Position numbers and translations under genes: made by a program. From assembly GCF_002165375.2 (NCBI RefSeq), contig NZ_CP032134.1:2790001-2854000 (forward strand): a DNA stretch of 64,000 nucleotides. The letters run 5' to 3'. Origin of the DNA: Acinetobacter chinensis. Its GTDB lineage: Bacteria; Pseudomonadota; Gammaproteobacteria; Pseudomonadales; Moraxellaceae. The notes under the pieces were generated by a model. It was not told the DNA's origin, ran no database searches, and saw only the letters and a program-made list of their open reading frames with translations. Shown here one piece after another: positions 35,226-43,525 of this stretch. Each line of letters opens with the position of its first letter. The stretch's first letter is position 1.

Positions 35226-36143
35226 TTAATCTTCATTCAGTTGAATCGGCTTTCCTTCTTCCTCAAACACTTCTTTAATGCATTCTAAAATATAAGGAAT
35301 ATACGCGCTCTGATCCATATTCCGCACTGATAAGGAAATAGGACTGTAGGCTTCCAGATCTAAAACCGGGATATAAATTAAATTTTTCATCCCAATATCA
35401 CTGGCACTTTCTGGAATCAGGCAAATCCCTTCTCCTGAGGAAACCAGACCAAGAGCTAAATGAATTTCACGGACTTCGCTCAGTTTTTTCGGCACCAGCC
35501 CCAGTTCAGTAAAAATCGACTGAATCAATGTTGAAAAATTAGGTTTGGGTGTAAGAGGATAGGAAAAAATCGACTCATCAAGTATTTGTGATAAATACAC
35601 GCCTGTGTTGATAAACTCCGCCAGATGATGATTTTTATGCACAGCCAGTTTAAGGCGTTCTTTGCGCAATAATAAGCGCTTAATGGATGGATCAGTTAAT
35701 CTCAGACGTCCAAAACCGATATCAATTTTACCTACTTTCAAGGCTTCAATCTGATCCCGCGTTCCGCACTCAATTAATTCCACGTGAATATCAGGATGAC
35801 GCTGCCGGAATAAATAAATAATCTGTGGTAATAATGCGTACAGCAGTGAACCCACATAACCGATTCGCACCGTCTTATCCACTGCATTAATACGTCGAGC
35901 CATTGAAGTCGCTTGCGCTGTATGGGTCAATATCTGTACTGCATGCTCATAAAAGAACATCCCTGCCTCAGTGGTTTTAACAGGACGGGAACCACGTTCA
36001 AACAAGGTAATGCCTAACTCTTCTTCTAATTTCTGAATTTGCCGGCTCAAAGGTGGTTGAGCAATACACAATTTCTCAGCAGCTTTGGTAATACTTTGCT
36101 CTTCAACAACAGTTACAAAATAACGTAAATGTCGTAACTCCAT
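35226..36143 (-). CDS. catM: LysR-type regulator CatM
   Basis: A 305-residue LTTR that senses cis,cis-muconate and activates cat genes. The HTH (MELRHLRYFVTVVEEQSITKAAEKLCIAQPPLSRQ) matches CatM/BenM-type proteins, and the effector domain follows from about 90. It is divergent from catB, with the shared operator ATACCTTTTAAGTAT 18-32 bp upstream of its own start, the arrangement known in Acinetobacter baylyi, where CatM also represses itself. BenM is a close paralogue, but no ben genes are adjacent, and the position next to catB favours CatM. Confidence 0.92.
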   Translation of the reverse strand: MELRHLRYFVTVVEEQSITKAAEKLCIAQPPLSRQIQKLEEELGITLFERGSRPVKTTEAGMFFYEHAVQILTHTAQATSMARRINAVDKTVRIGYVGSLLYALLPQIIYLFRQRHPDIHVELIECGTRDQIEALKVGKIDIGFGRLRLTDPSIKRLLLRKERLKLAVHKNHHLAEFINTGVYLSQILDESIFSYPLTPKPNFSTLIQSIFTELGLVPKKLSEVREIHLALGLVSSGEGICLIPESASDIGMKNLIYIPVLDLEAYSPISLSVRNMDQSAYIPYILECIKEVFEEEGKPIQLNED

Positions 36144-36160
36144 GACAGCAACTCCTTTAT

Positions 36161-36230
36161 ATACCTTTTAAGTATCTAAAAATACCATTATCAGCCTAGT
36201 TAAAGATATTACATTAAATTAAGGTATATA
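36161..36230 (+). promoter_or_regulatory. CatM operator and catB promoter
   Basis: ATACCTTTTAAGTAT (36161-36175) is the perfect ATAC-N7-GTAT dyad. A second half-site, ATACCATTATC, follows at about 36182. The block 36207-36230 is shared base for base with the catA promoter and ends in AAGGTATATA. The catB ATG is at 36260. Confidence 0.85.
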
Positions 36231-36259
36231 AGTAGATTAACACTGAAGAAAGATTTGCA

Positions 36260-37369
36260 ATGTATAAATCCATAGAAACATTGCTTGTTGATATTCCAAC
36301 CATCCGTCCGCATAAGATGGCGGTTGCAACAATGCAAACCCAAACCTTAGTACTGGTCAAAGTAAGTACGGAAGACGGCTTTATCGGCTGGGGCGAAGCG
36401 ACCACAATCGGTGGCTTAGGCTATGGTGAAGAAAGTCCTGAAAGTGTTAAAACCAATATTGAAACTTATTTTGCGCCCTTATTAAAAACTTTAAACAATT
36501 TAAACGTCGCACAAACGATGCAAACGATTAACCGTAATATCAATGGTAACCGTTTTGCTAAATGCGCAATTCAGACTGCATTACTGGATATCCAGGCACA
36601 GCGTTTAGGCTTACCTTTAAGTGAAGTCTTAGGCGGACGTTTACGTGACAGCATTTCAGTCCTTTGGGTTCTTGCATCTGGCAATACTGAAAAAGATATT
36701 GCCGAAGCGCAAAAAATGATTGAAAGCAAACGTCATAATGTCTTCAAACTGAAAATCGGTTCACGCCCTGTGGAACAGGATGTTGAACATGTCTTAACCA
36801 TAAAGAAAGCCTTAGGTGATGACATTTCCATTCGTGTTGATGTCAATCGTGCCTGGTCTGAACTGACTGCAATTAAAGGCATTCAGATGCTGCAGGATGG
36901 TGGCATTGATCTGATCGAACAACCTTGTGCCATCAACAATATTGATGCTATGGAACGCTTAACCCGTAAGTTTGATATTGCCATCATGGCTGATGAATCT
37001 TTGATGGGACCACAAAGCGCTTATGAACTGGCTAAACGTAATGCTGCTTCTGTTTTTGCAGTTAAAGTCGCACAGTCTGGCGGTTTAATCGAAGGCTGCG
37101 AAGTAGGGAAAATTGCCAGTTTAGCAGGGATCGACCTTTATGGTGGCACCATGCTTGAAGGTCCTGTGGGCACAGTGGCATCAGCACATGTATTCTCTAC
37201 ATTCAGTAACTTAGCTTATGGCACTGAACTTTTTGGTCCATTACTGCTGACTGAACAGATTTTAAAAACACCACTTCAATACGAAAACTTTGAGCTAAAA
37301 ATTCCAGCGGGTCATGGCTTAGGGATTGAACTGGATGAAGACAAAATCGACAACCTGCGTCGTCAATAA
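36260..37369 (+). CDS. catB: Muconate cycloisomerase
   Basis: A 369-residue enolase-superfamily enzyme that closes cis,cis-muconate to muconolactone. Catalytic lysines are in VFKLKIGSRP (KxK, about residues 167-169). The metal ligands are in RVDVNRAW (Asp), LIEQPCA (Glu) and IMADESLMGP (Asp), followed by KVAQSGG carrying the second-shell Lys. Full length and first gene of catBCIJFD; SD-like AAAGATTTGCA before the ATG is weak. Spacing to catC is 14 bp. Confidence 0.96.
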   Translation: MYKSIETLLVDIPTIRPHKMAVATMQTQTLVLVKVSTEDGFIGWGEATTIGGLGYGEESPESVKTNIETYFAPLLKTLNNLNVAQTMQTINRNINGNRFAKCAIQTALLDIQAQRLGLPLSEVLGGRLRDSISVLWVLASGNTEKDIAEAQKMIESKRHNVFKLKIGSRPVEQDVEHVLTIKKALGDDISIRVDVNRAWSELTAIKGIQMLQDGGIDLIEQPCAINNIDAMERLTRKFDIAIMADESLMGPQSAYELAKRNAASVFAVKVAQSGGLIEGCEVGKIASLAGIDLYGGTMLEGPVGTVASAHVFSTFSNLAYGTELFGPLLLTEQILKTPLQYENFELKIPAGHGLGIELDEDKIDNLRRQ

Positions 37370-37383
37370 TTGAAGGAGTCACC

Positions 37384-37674
37384 ATGCTTTTCCAGGTCAA
37401 AATGGACGTTCATATCCCACTCGATATGCCAAGCGATAAAGCCAGTGAAATTAAAGCCATTGAAAAAGCATATTCTCAGGATCTGCAACGACAAGGGAAA
37501 TGGCGTCACATCTGGCGCATAACGGGTCAGTATTCCAATATCAGTATTTTTGATGTTGAAAGTAATGAAGAATTACACAATATCCTACAAGGATTACCCC
37601 TCTACCCTTATATGGATATTCAGGTGACTGCTTTAAACCGTCACCCGTCTTCTATTCGTGAAGATGATACCTGA
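37384..37674 (+). CDS. catC: Muconolactone delta-isomerase
   Basis: A 96-residue small enzyme converting muconolactone to 3-oxoadipate enol-lactone. The family sequence MLFQVKMDVHIPLDMPSDKA, RQGKWRHIWRITGQYSNISIFDVES and the GLPLYPYMDIQVTALNRHPSS end are all present. AAGGAGTC precedes the ATG. A 200-bp gap follows before catI, holding a TCAAGCC/GGCTTGA inverted repeat (37682-37713) without a T-run. Confidence 0.95.
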   Translation: MLFQVKMDVHIPLDMPSDKASEIKAIEKAYSQDLQRQGKWRHIWRITGQYSNISIFDVESNEELHNILQGLPLYPYMDIQVTALNRHPSSIREDDT

Positions 37675-37875
37675 TCAGAAATCAAGCCACTCTAACATCT
37701 TAGGGGGGCTTGAACCCACTTTAGAACGTAATGTCAGTTGAGTGATTCAATAACAATGCTTCCGATTTAAGGCTTAATTTCTAAAGTTATCGCAACACCA
37801 CAATTTCTACGCATAACTATTCAGAAGCGATATTTATGCATAGAAATTCATGAAAATGCAGATAAGGTTAATCAC

Positions 37876-38559
37876 ATGATTGATAAAAGCTCAGCTTCAC
37901 TGAAAGAAGCACTTTCCCAGATCAAAGATGGTGCGACCATCATGATTGGTGGATTTGGCACAGCAGGACAACCCGCTGAACTGATTGATGGCTTGATCGA
38001 ACTGGGTGTGAAAGACCTTGTCATTATCAATAACAACGCAGGCAATGGCGATTACGGCTTAGCTAAACTTCTAAAAGCAGGTGCTGTGCGTAAAATCATT
38101 TGTTCATTCCCACGTCAGTCAGACTCCTGGGTCTTTGATGAACTGTATCGCGCCGGAAAAATTGAACTCGAACTTGTTCCACAAGGCAACTTAGCTTGTC
38201 GTATCCAGGCTGCAGGCATGGGCTTAGGACCAATCTACACCCCAACAGGTTTTGGAACGATGCTTGCTGAAGGCAAACCGACCTTACATTATGAAGGCAA
38301 AGACTTCGTTTTAGAAAATCCAATCAAAGCTGATTTTGCTTTAATCAAAGCACATCAAGGCGACCGTTGGGGCAATTTAGTCTATAACAAATCTGCACGT
38401 AACTTTGGTCCAATCATGGCGATGGCTGCCGATGTGACGATTGCACAAGTCTCGGAAGTAGTTGAGTTGGGTGTGCTTGATCCTGAACATATTGTGACTG
38501 CAGGAATTTTCGTTCAACACGTTGTTGCTGTCGGCTCTACTGACAATAACGCACAGTAA
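37876..38559 (+). CDS. catI: 3-oxoadipate CoA-transferase subunit A
   Basis: Alpha subunit (227 residues) of the succinyl-CoA:3-oxoadipate CoA-transferase. The CoA-transferase family I signature is in GATIMIGGFGTAGQPAELID, followed by NNAGNGDYGLAKLL, with GFGTMLAEGK later. It pairs with CatJ, which carries the catalytic glutamate. The product is 3-oxoadipyl-CoA. Start at 37876 is the only good ATG; AAGGTTAATCAC lies before it. Confidence 0.93.
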   Translation: MIDKSSASLKEALSQIKDGATIMIGGFGTAGQPAELIDGLIELGVKDLVIINNNAGNGDYGLAKLLKAGAVRKIICSFPRQSDSWVFDELYRAGKIELELVPQGNLACRIQAAGMGLGPIYTPTGFGTMLAEGKPTLHYEGKDFVLENPIKADFALIKAHQGDRWGNLVYNKSARNFGPIMAMAADVTIAQVSEVVELGVLDPEHIVTAGIFVQHVVAVGSTDNNAQ

Positions 38560-38579
38560 TAAGATACGGAGAAATTAAA

Positions 38580-39230
38580 ATGAGTTATAGCAAATTAAGC
38601 CGTGATCAAATTGCTGAACGTGTTGCCCAGGACATTCCAGATGGTGCTTATGTGAATCTGGGTATTGGCTTACCGACCAAGATTTCAAATTACCTACCAT
38701 CAGACAAAGACGTATTTTTACACTCTGAAAATGGTTTATTGGCTTTTGGTCCCCCACCTGAAGCTGGACAGGAAGACCCAGAACTGATCAATGCAGGTAA
38801 AGAATTCGTCACTATGCTGACGGGTGGTTGCTTCTTCCATCATGGTGATTCATTTGCAATGATGCGTGGAGGTCACTTAGACATCGCTGTTCTGGGTGCT
38901 TTCCAAGTGGCTGAAAATGGTGACTTAGCCAACTGGCATACAGGCGCACCAGATGCGATTCCTGCAGTTGGTGGTGCAATGGATTTAGCGGTTGGCGCAA
39001 AGAAAGTCTTTATCACCACAGACCATGTCACTAAAAAAGGCGAACCAAAAATCGTCGCTGAACTGTCTTATCCTGCTACAGGTTTGAAATGTGTAGACCG
39101 TATTTATACAGACCTTTGTGTGATTGATGTGACTACTGAGGGCATGAAAGTCATAGAAAAAGTGGATGGTCTTTCATTTGACGAATTACAGTCAATGACG
39201 GGTGCTAAGTTGATTGATGCAACAAACTAA
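38580..39230 (+). CDS. catJ: 3-oxoadipate CoA-transferase subunit B
   Basis: Beta subunit of 216 residues with the catalytic Glu50 in HSENGLLAFGP, the family signature for the covalent glutamyl-CoA intermediate. Other conserved parts are IPDGAYVNLGIGLPTKISNYLP and FFHHGDSFAMMRGGHLDIAVLGAFQV. It lies 20 bp after catI behind a GGAGAAATTAAA leader. A 136-bp gap with palindromic repeats separates it from catF. Confidence 0.94.
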   Translation: MSYSKLSRDQIAERVAQDIPDGAYVNLGIGLPTKISNYLPSDKDVFLHSENGLLAFGPPPEAGQEDPELINAGKEFVTMLTGGCFFHHGDSFAMMRGGHLDIAVLGAFQVAENGDLANWHTGAPDAIPAVGGAMDLAVGAKKVFITTDHVTKKGEPKIVAELSYPATGLKCVDRIYTDLCVIDVTTEGMKVIEKVDGLSFDELQSMTGAKLIDATN

Positions 39231-39262
39231 TTACACAGCCTTTTCAAAATAATCTCCCTAAA

Positions 39263-39331
39263 TCCCCCTTTTTCAAAGGGGGACTTCAAAGCACAAACAT
39301 TAGCTTTTGAGTCTCCCTCCTTTCAGGAGGG
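39263..39331. repeat. Intergenic palindromic repeats between catJ and catF
   Basis: Two GC-rich hairpins: TCCCCC-TTTTTCAAA-GGGGGA (39263-39283) and TCCCTCCT-TTC-AGGAGGGA (39314-39331), in a wider TCTCCCTAAA...TTAAGGGAGG frame that is itself inverted. This is the REP-like intergenic palindrome style; a related one occurs at 40603-40622. No T-run follows. They could stabilise the upstream mRNA or modulate polarity. Confidence 0.7.
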
Positions 39332-39366
39332 ATTAAGGGAGGTGAAGATTTAAAAGAGAATAAACA

Positions 39367-40572
39367 ATGAAAAACGCATACATCATTGACGCCATCCGTA
39401 CCCCATTCGGACGTTATGCAGGTGGTTTAGCACCTATCCGTGCAGATGACTTAGGCGCATTACCAATCAAAGCTCTAATGGAACGTAATCCATCTGTGGA
39501 CTGGGAATTGATTGATGACGTGATCTATGGCTGTGCCAACCAGGCAGGTGAAGATAACCGTAATGTCGGACGTATGTCTGCACTTTTAGCAGGTGTTCCC
39601 TACCAAGTACCTGCAACCACAGTCAACCGTTTATGTGGCTCATCTTTAGATGCAGTGGCAATGGCAGCCCGTGCAATCAAAGCAGGTGAAGCGGATTTGA
39701 TCATTGCAGGTGGTGTAGAAAGCATGAGCCGTGCGCCATTGGTAATGGGTAAATCTGACAGTGCATACGGTCGTAGTCAAAAACTCGAAGACACCACCAT
39801 GGGTTGGCGTTTTATCAATCCAAAGCTGAAAGAAATGTATGGTGTTGAGACCATGCCACAAACGGCTGAAAATGTGGCTGAACAATTCAATATCAATCGA
39901 GCTGATCAAGACAAATTTGCCTTAGAAAGCCAGCAACGTACTGCTGCTGCACAAGCCAAAGGCTTCTTTGCTAAAGAAATCATTGCTGTCACCATTCCAC
40001 AGCGTAAAGGTGATGCCATTGTCGTCGATACCGATGAACATCCACGTGCGTCAACTACACTTGAAGGATTAAACAAACTTAAACCCGTGGTCAAAGCCGA
40101 TGGTACTGTCACTGCGGGAAATGCTTCAGGGATTAATGATGGTGCTGCTGCATTATTGATTGCTTCCGATGAAGCCATTGAAAAGTACAATTTAAAAGCC
40201 CGCGCTAAAATTATTGGTGCGACTACTGTAGGCGTTGAACCTCGCATCATGGGTTTTGGTCCTGCGCCTGCAATTAAAAAGTTACTTGCACAAACAGGTC
40301 TAGGTTTAGAGCAAATAGATGTGATTGAACTGAATGAAGCGTTTGCAGCACAAGCTTTGGCTGTCACTCGCGATTTAGGTTTAGAAGATGGTGCAACACA
40401 CGTTAATCCGAATGGTGGAGCAATTGCAATTGGTCATCCGCTCGGTGCATCTGGTGCACGTCTAGTCACCACAGCACTAAATCAACTTGAAGCCATTGGT
40501 GGCAAATATGCCCTATGTTCAATGTGTATTGGTGTAGGTCAAGGCATCGCTTTGATTATTGAACGGGTTTAA
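39367..40572 (+). CDS. catF: 3-oxoadipyl-CoA thiolase
   Basis: A 401-residue thiolase that splits 3-oxoadipyl-CoA into succinyl-CoA and acetyl-CoA, the last step of the beta-ketoadipate pathway. The nucleophile Cys90 is in TVNRLCGSSLDAV, His is in NPNGGAIAIGHPLGASGAR, and the second Cys is in ALCSMCIGVGQG. The opening YIIDAIRTPFGRYAGGLAPIRADDL is typical of PcaF/CatF/PaaJ. The start is followed by AT-rich codons common in this genome. Next gene catD lies 64 bp on. Confidence 0.95.
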   Translation: MKNAYIIDAIRTPFGRYAGGLAPIRADDLGALPIKALMERNPSVDWELIDDVIYGCANQAGEDNRNVGRMSALLAGVPYQVPATTVNRLCGSSLDAVAMAARAIKAGEADLIIAGGVESMSRAPLVMGKSDSAYGRSQKLEDTTMGWRFINPKLKEMYGVETMPQTAENVAEQFNINRADQDKFALESQQRTAAAQAKGFFAKEIIAVTIPQRKGDAIVVDTDEHPRASTTLEGLNKLKPVVKADGTVTAGNASGINDGAAALLIASDEAIEKYNLKARAKIIGATTVGVEPRIMGFGPAPAIKKLLAQTGLGLEQIDVIELNEAFAAQALAVTRDLGLEDGATHVNPNGGAIAIGHPLGASGARLVTTALNQLEAIGGKYALCSMCIGVGQGIALIIERV

Positions 40573-40602
40573 CTAATCATAACTAGTTTCTAAAATATTT
40601 CC

Positions 40603-40622
40603 CCTCCCTTTTTAAAGGGAGG
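40603..40622. repeat. Palindromic repeat overlapping the catD leader
   Basis: CCTCCCTTTTTAAAGGGAGG hairpin followed by TCGGGAGGGATTTC and the catD ATG. It is related to the 39263-39331 repeats. The second GGGAGG (40625-40630) acts as the catD Shine-Dalgarno, so part of the repeat family has been recruited as a translation signal. Confidence 0.65.
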
Positions 40623-40636
40623 TCGGGAGGGATTTC

Positions 40637-41416
40637 ATGCCAAAATTTACATCCAACGATGCCGAAATCAATTACCAAACATTTGGTGATGAGAATAACC
40701 CTGCGATTGTATTTTCAAATTCGCTGGGCACAAAATTTACGATGTGGCAGCCACAAATTGATACCCTACAAAATGATTTCTATGTCATTTGCTATGACAC
40801 ACGTGGTCATGGGCAGTCTTCTGCTCCTCAAGGTCCATATACCATTGACCAACTCGGACAAGATGTAATCAACCTACTTGATCATCTAAATATTAAAAAA
40901 GCCAGTTTCTGCGGAATTTCCATGGGTGGTTTAACAGGTCAATGGCTTGCTATTCATAAGCCTGAATATTTTAACCATGTCATTGTATGCAATACCGCAG
41001 CAAAAATCGGTCAGGAACAAGCATGGAATGAGCGTGCCTCACTGGTACGCGAACAAGGTTTACAGCCCATTGCAGCAACGGCTGCATCACGCTGGTTTAC
41101 AGAACGCTTTATCCAAAGCCAAATAGCAGTTGTAGAATCTTTAAGTAACGACTTAGCAGCTGGCAGCGCAGAAGGTTATGCAAATTGTTGTGAGGCTTTG
41201 GCTAAGGCTGATTTACGTGAAAAATTAAAGAATATCAGCGTACCTGTTTTAGTAATTGCAGGTCTGCAAGACCCTATAACCACAGTTGCAGATGGTCAGT
41301 TTATGGTGGATCGTATTCCAGATAGCCAGCTGGCTGAAATTAATGCCTCACATATTTCAAATATCGAGCAGCCTGAAGCATTTAATGACATTCTGAAAAC
41401 ATTTTTAAATCACTGA
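40637..41416 (+). CDS. catD: 3-oxoadipate enol-lactonase
   Basis: A 259-residue alpha/beta-hydrolase converting 3-oxoadipate enol-lactone to 3-oxoadipate. The nucleophile Ser95 is in FCGISMGGLTGQ; Asp is in VIAGLQDPITTV and His in INASHISNIEQP. The opening segment DNPAIVFSNSLGTKFTMWQPQ and YDTRGHGQSSAPQGPYTIDQLG are typical of PcaD/CatD. Last gene of the cat operon; a terminator follows at 41453-41475. Confidence 0.94.
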   Translation: MPKFTSNDAEINYQTFGDENNPAIVFSNSLGTKFTMWQPQIDTLQNDFYVICYDTRGHGQSSAPQGPYTIDQLGQDVINLLDHLNIKKASFCGISMGGLTGQWLAIHKPEYFNHVIVCNTAAKIGQEQAWNERASLVREQGLQPIAATAASRWFTERFIQSQIAVVESLSNDLAAGSAEGYANCCEALAKADLREKLKNISVPVLVIAGLQDPITTVADGQFMVDRIPDSQLAEINASHISNIEQPEAFNDILKTFLNH

Positions 41417-41452
41417 ATCTGTAGTATTTTGACCTAGATAGACAGGTTAAAG

Positions 41453-41475
41453 ATGGTCAGTACCTGGCCATTTTT
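41453..41475 (+). terminator. Rho-independent terminator of the cat operon
   Basis: Stem ATGGTCAG / CTGGCCAT (one G-T pair) with a 3-nt loop and then TTTTT. It lies 37 bp past the catD stop and marks the end of the aromatic block. The next ~270 bp hold no gene that I can support. Confidence 0.75.
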
Positions 41476-41746
41476 AATTGTCTATTTCATGAAAATTAAG
41501 CCAAAAATATAAGAAAGCATCAATATAATAATTACCCCCAATCCTTATTGATTCAATAAAGCACGCTGATAAAATCCATAAAACTATTGATACAATTGAT
41601 AATATTCAGGATAGTGACCTTACCCGACTTGAATAAATTATCCGAACATACTAAAGCAGGTAGCCTGCAGATTTATTACTGTATTAAAAGAGGTGAACTC
41701 ATTAATAGATGACTTTCGCCCAGGTAAATTAAATTTTTAAATGAAT

Positions 41747-41935
41747 TCAATATTTGTTTGTCCCAATACCTGCTTTAAGCACTGTCCTTGATTCATTCCA
41801 ATCCTTCTGATCTTTAATTGTAATAACCAACAATAAACCATATGGGTCTAACAGACGGTATTCTTTTAATTCAGGCTCAAGGTTAGCAAGTACGGTATCT
41901 GACAAAGGACGACGTTTGATATCTATTCTTTTCAT
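41747..41935 (-). pseudogene. Tyrosine-recombinase (phage/island integrase) N-terminal remnant
   Basis: About 62 residues from the ATG at 41935 (frame open to 41971). The start MKRIDIKRRPLSDTVLANLE and RLLDPYGLLLVI match the arm-type DNA-binding N-terminus of P4/phage-like integrases, which normally runs PLADTVLANLEPE...GLYFRV and continues for about 330 more residues. After ITIKDQKDW the sequence diverges and stops. No catalytic R-H-R-Y domain follows anywhere in the window, so this is a decayed integrase. It lies just outside the left direct repeat of the island. Confidence 0.7.
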
Positions 41936-42043
41936 GAGCTTGTACACCGGCGAGTTCAATAAATATTGCAATGTACATGACAGTGTACACGGCGTATGTA
42001 CACTATAGCTAGTTATGTTTGGGTAAGTTCAGGCAAGAAAAAA

Positions 42044-42066
42044 GCTTGATCCCTTTAGAATCAAGC
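42044..42066 (-). terminator. Terminator-like hairpin at the island border (minus strand)
   Basis: Stem GCTTGAT / ATCAAGC followed on the minus strand by TTTTTTCTTGCC. The sequence just upstream on that strand (42066-42126) ends a block CGCCACCTCCACCA, resembling a tRNA or tmRNA 3' end, so it may be the terminator of a stable-RNA gene whose body is not here. Confidence 0.55.
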
Positions 42067-42125
42067 CTTTCATCTACTATTTAAAACATATTTGGGTATG
42101 TTTTGTTAGGAATTTGGTGGAGGTG

Positions 42126-42257
42126 GCGTCAATTGAACTCAAACCTCAACTCATTCATTTCAAAGCTATTTTATTAATTAAAAAAAATTCATTGACCCAA
42201 TTTTGACCCAAATTAGATTTAGTGCATTGAATCGCTAAACTTGTTCAATATCCTGTC
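42126..42257 (+). repeat. Left direct repeat of the accessory island (132 bp)
   Basis: Nearly identical to 50549-50679 (131 bp), differing at only a few positions (one A/G change near the start, one in an A-run region and one indel). Both begin GCGTCAATTGAACTCAAACC and end TTGTTCAATATCCTGTC. The same orientation at both ends of an AT-rich accessory segment is what attL/attR of an integrated element look like. Confidence 0.85.
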
Positions 42258-42386
42258 ATAGGATTTGAATTGATGTACCAATATTACCACTTTTACAATC
42301 AATACAAAATGTAATAATATATCGTTACATTTTTTGATATTTCTTTTTCATGTATTATCAACTAAGACAAATTCAGGGATAAGGTA

Positions 42387-43133
42387 ATGTTTGAAACTAT
42401 CGATGATTTAAAGAAAAAATTAGATCAACATCGCCCCCTCTCTCATTCAATTGTAAAAAATTTACAAGAAGACCTTATTCTTCGCTGGACTTATCATTCA
42501 AATGCAATTGAAGGTAATACACTTACTCTACTAGAAACAAAAGTAGTACTGGAGGGTATTACTGTTGGTGGAAAGGCATTAAGAGAACACTTCGAAGCGA
42601 TCAACCATAGAAATGCAATTTACTATGTTGAAGATATCATTCGGAAAGAGGAGCCTTTTTCTGAATGGCAAATTCGTAATATCCATCAACTCATTTTAAA
42701 GAATATTGATGAGGATAATGCTGGACGTTATCGTCAACAAAACGTCCTGATATCAGGTGCTACCACTACCCCACCTGACTATACTTTGTTAAATGATAAG
42801 ATGGCTCAATTGGTAGATTGGTATAACAGTGAAGCACATAAGCTTCATCCTATTGAGCGTGCAGCTAAAGTACATGCCGATTTTGTTGGCATTCACCCAT
42901 TTATTGATGGCAATGGTCGCACATCACGTCTTTTGATGAATCTAGAATTACTTAAAGCTGGTTATCCACCTTGTGTGATTACTGTAGAAAATCGATTAGC
43001 TTATTATGAAGCTCTTGATCAATGGATGGCTTATGGAAAGACTGAGCCTTTTATTCAATTGGTCGCAGATGCTGTCCTAGAAGGATTTAAGCCTTATCAA
43101 GTAGTTTTAAGTATTGAACCTCATATAAGCTAG
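42387..43133 (+). CDS. Fic-domain protein (class II, with inhibitory helix)
   Basis: A 248-residue Fic/DOC-family enzyme. The catalytic motif HPFIDGNGRTSR (170-181) fits HxFxxGNGRxxR, so it should transfer AMP from ATP to protein hydroxyls. The N-terminal SNAIEG at 38-43 matches the (S/T)xxxE(G/N) inhibitory-helix motif, placing it in the autoinhibited class II group. The sheet flap sequence VLISGATTTPPDYTLLN precedes the target dock. First gene inside the island, behind AAGG 4-7 bases before the ATG. The target is unknown. A DNA-binding partner is not fused, unlike many longer bacterial Fic proteins. Confidence 0.9.
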   Translation: MFETIDDLKKKLDQHRPLSHSIVKNLQEDLILRWTYHSNAIEGNTLTLLETKVVLEGITVGGKALREHFEAINHRNAIYYVEDIIRKEEPFSEWQIRNIHQLILKNIDEDNAGRYRQQNVLISGATTTPPDYTLLNDKMAQLVDWYNSEAHKLHPIERAAKVHADFVGIHPFIDGNGRTSRLLMNLELLKAGYPPCVITVENRLAYYEALDQWMAYGKTEPFIQLVADAVLEGFKPYQVVLSIEPHIS

Positions 43134-43525
43134 AGAGGCTGCACTGTAATTTATTATTTTCTTTCTAAATGAATTTTAGGCCTATCACACAAAGTAATGT
43201 TCGAAATTTTAGCAATTTTTTTAAAATAAACTTAATTCTTATATTCAGAAAAACCAAGTCAGATTAGAATTCTACCGTACAAAGCAAAGTGAGCTGTGCC
43301 TTCATTTTTTAGTATTTTAGATGTAAAAACAGTTTCTACCTAATTTAAATCAATATATTTAAAACTAATATTACTAAATTAATTTAGTAAACTGATATAT
43401 CAGATTATTATATTTCATGAATTGTAATTTTTTGTTAAATTTATAAAGTTTTCAAAATGACACACCCTGTCAAAATATTATTGAAAATAAAAGACCATAG
43501 TTATAACTGAAAAATTAGGTTGGGA
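43134..43525. other. AT-rich upstream region of the WYL operon
   Basis: About 390 bp without a gene. Its only clear structure is the inverted repeat TGACA-CACCC-TGTCA (43458-43472), 53 bp before the regulator start, a plausible operator for the regulator itself. Confidence 0.55.

Noticed and set aside
37682..37713. TCAAGCC/GGCTTGA inverted repeat between catC and catI considered as a terminator
   Set aside because: The loop is long, there is no T-run, and the cat operon must continue to catIJFD.
41590..41712. Short plus-strand frame DLNKLSEHTKAGSLQIYYC...RGELINR
   Set aside because: It looks protein-like for about 30 codons but lacks a start, a ribosome binding site and any recognisable family; at most a decayed fragment near the integrase remnant.
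42114..42200. Possible complete tmRNA or tRNA gene at the left island border
   Set aside because: Only the last ~14 bases resemble a stable-RNA 3' end; the expected T-arm pairing and the rest of the molecule are absent.
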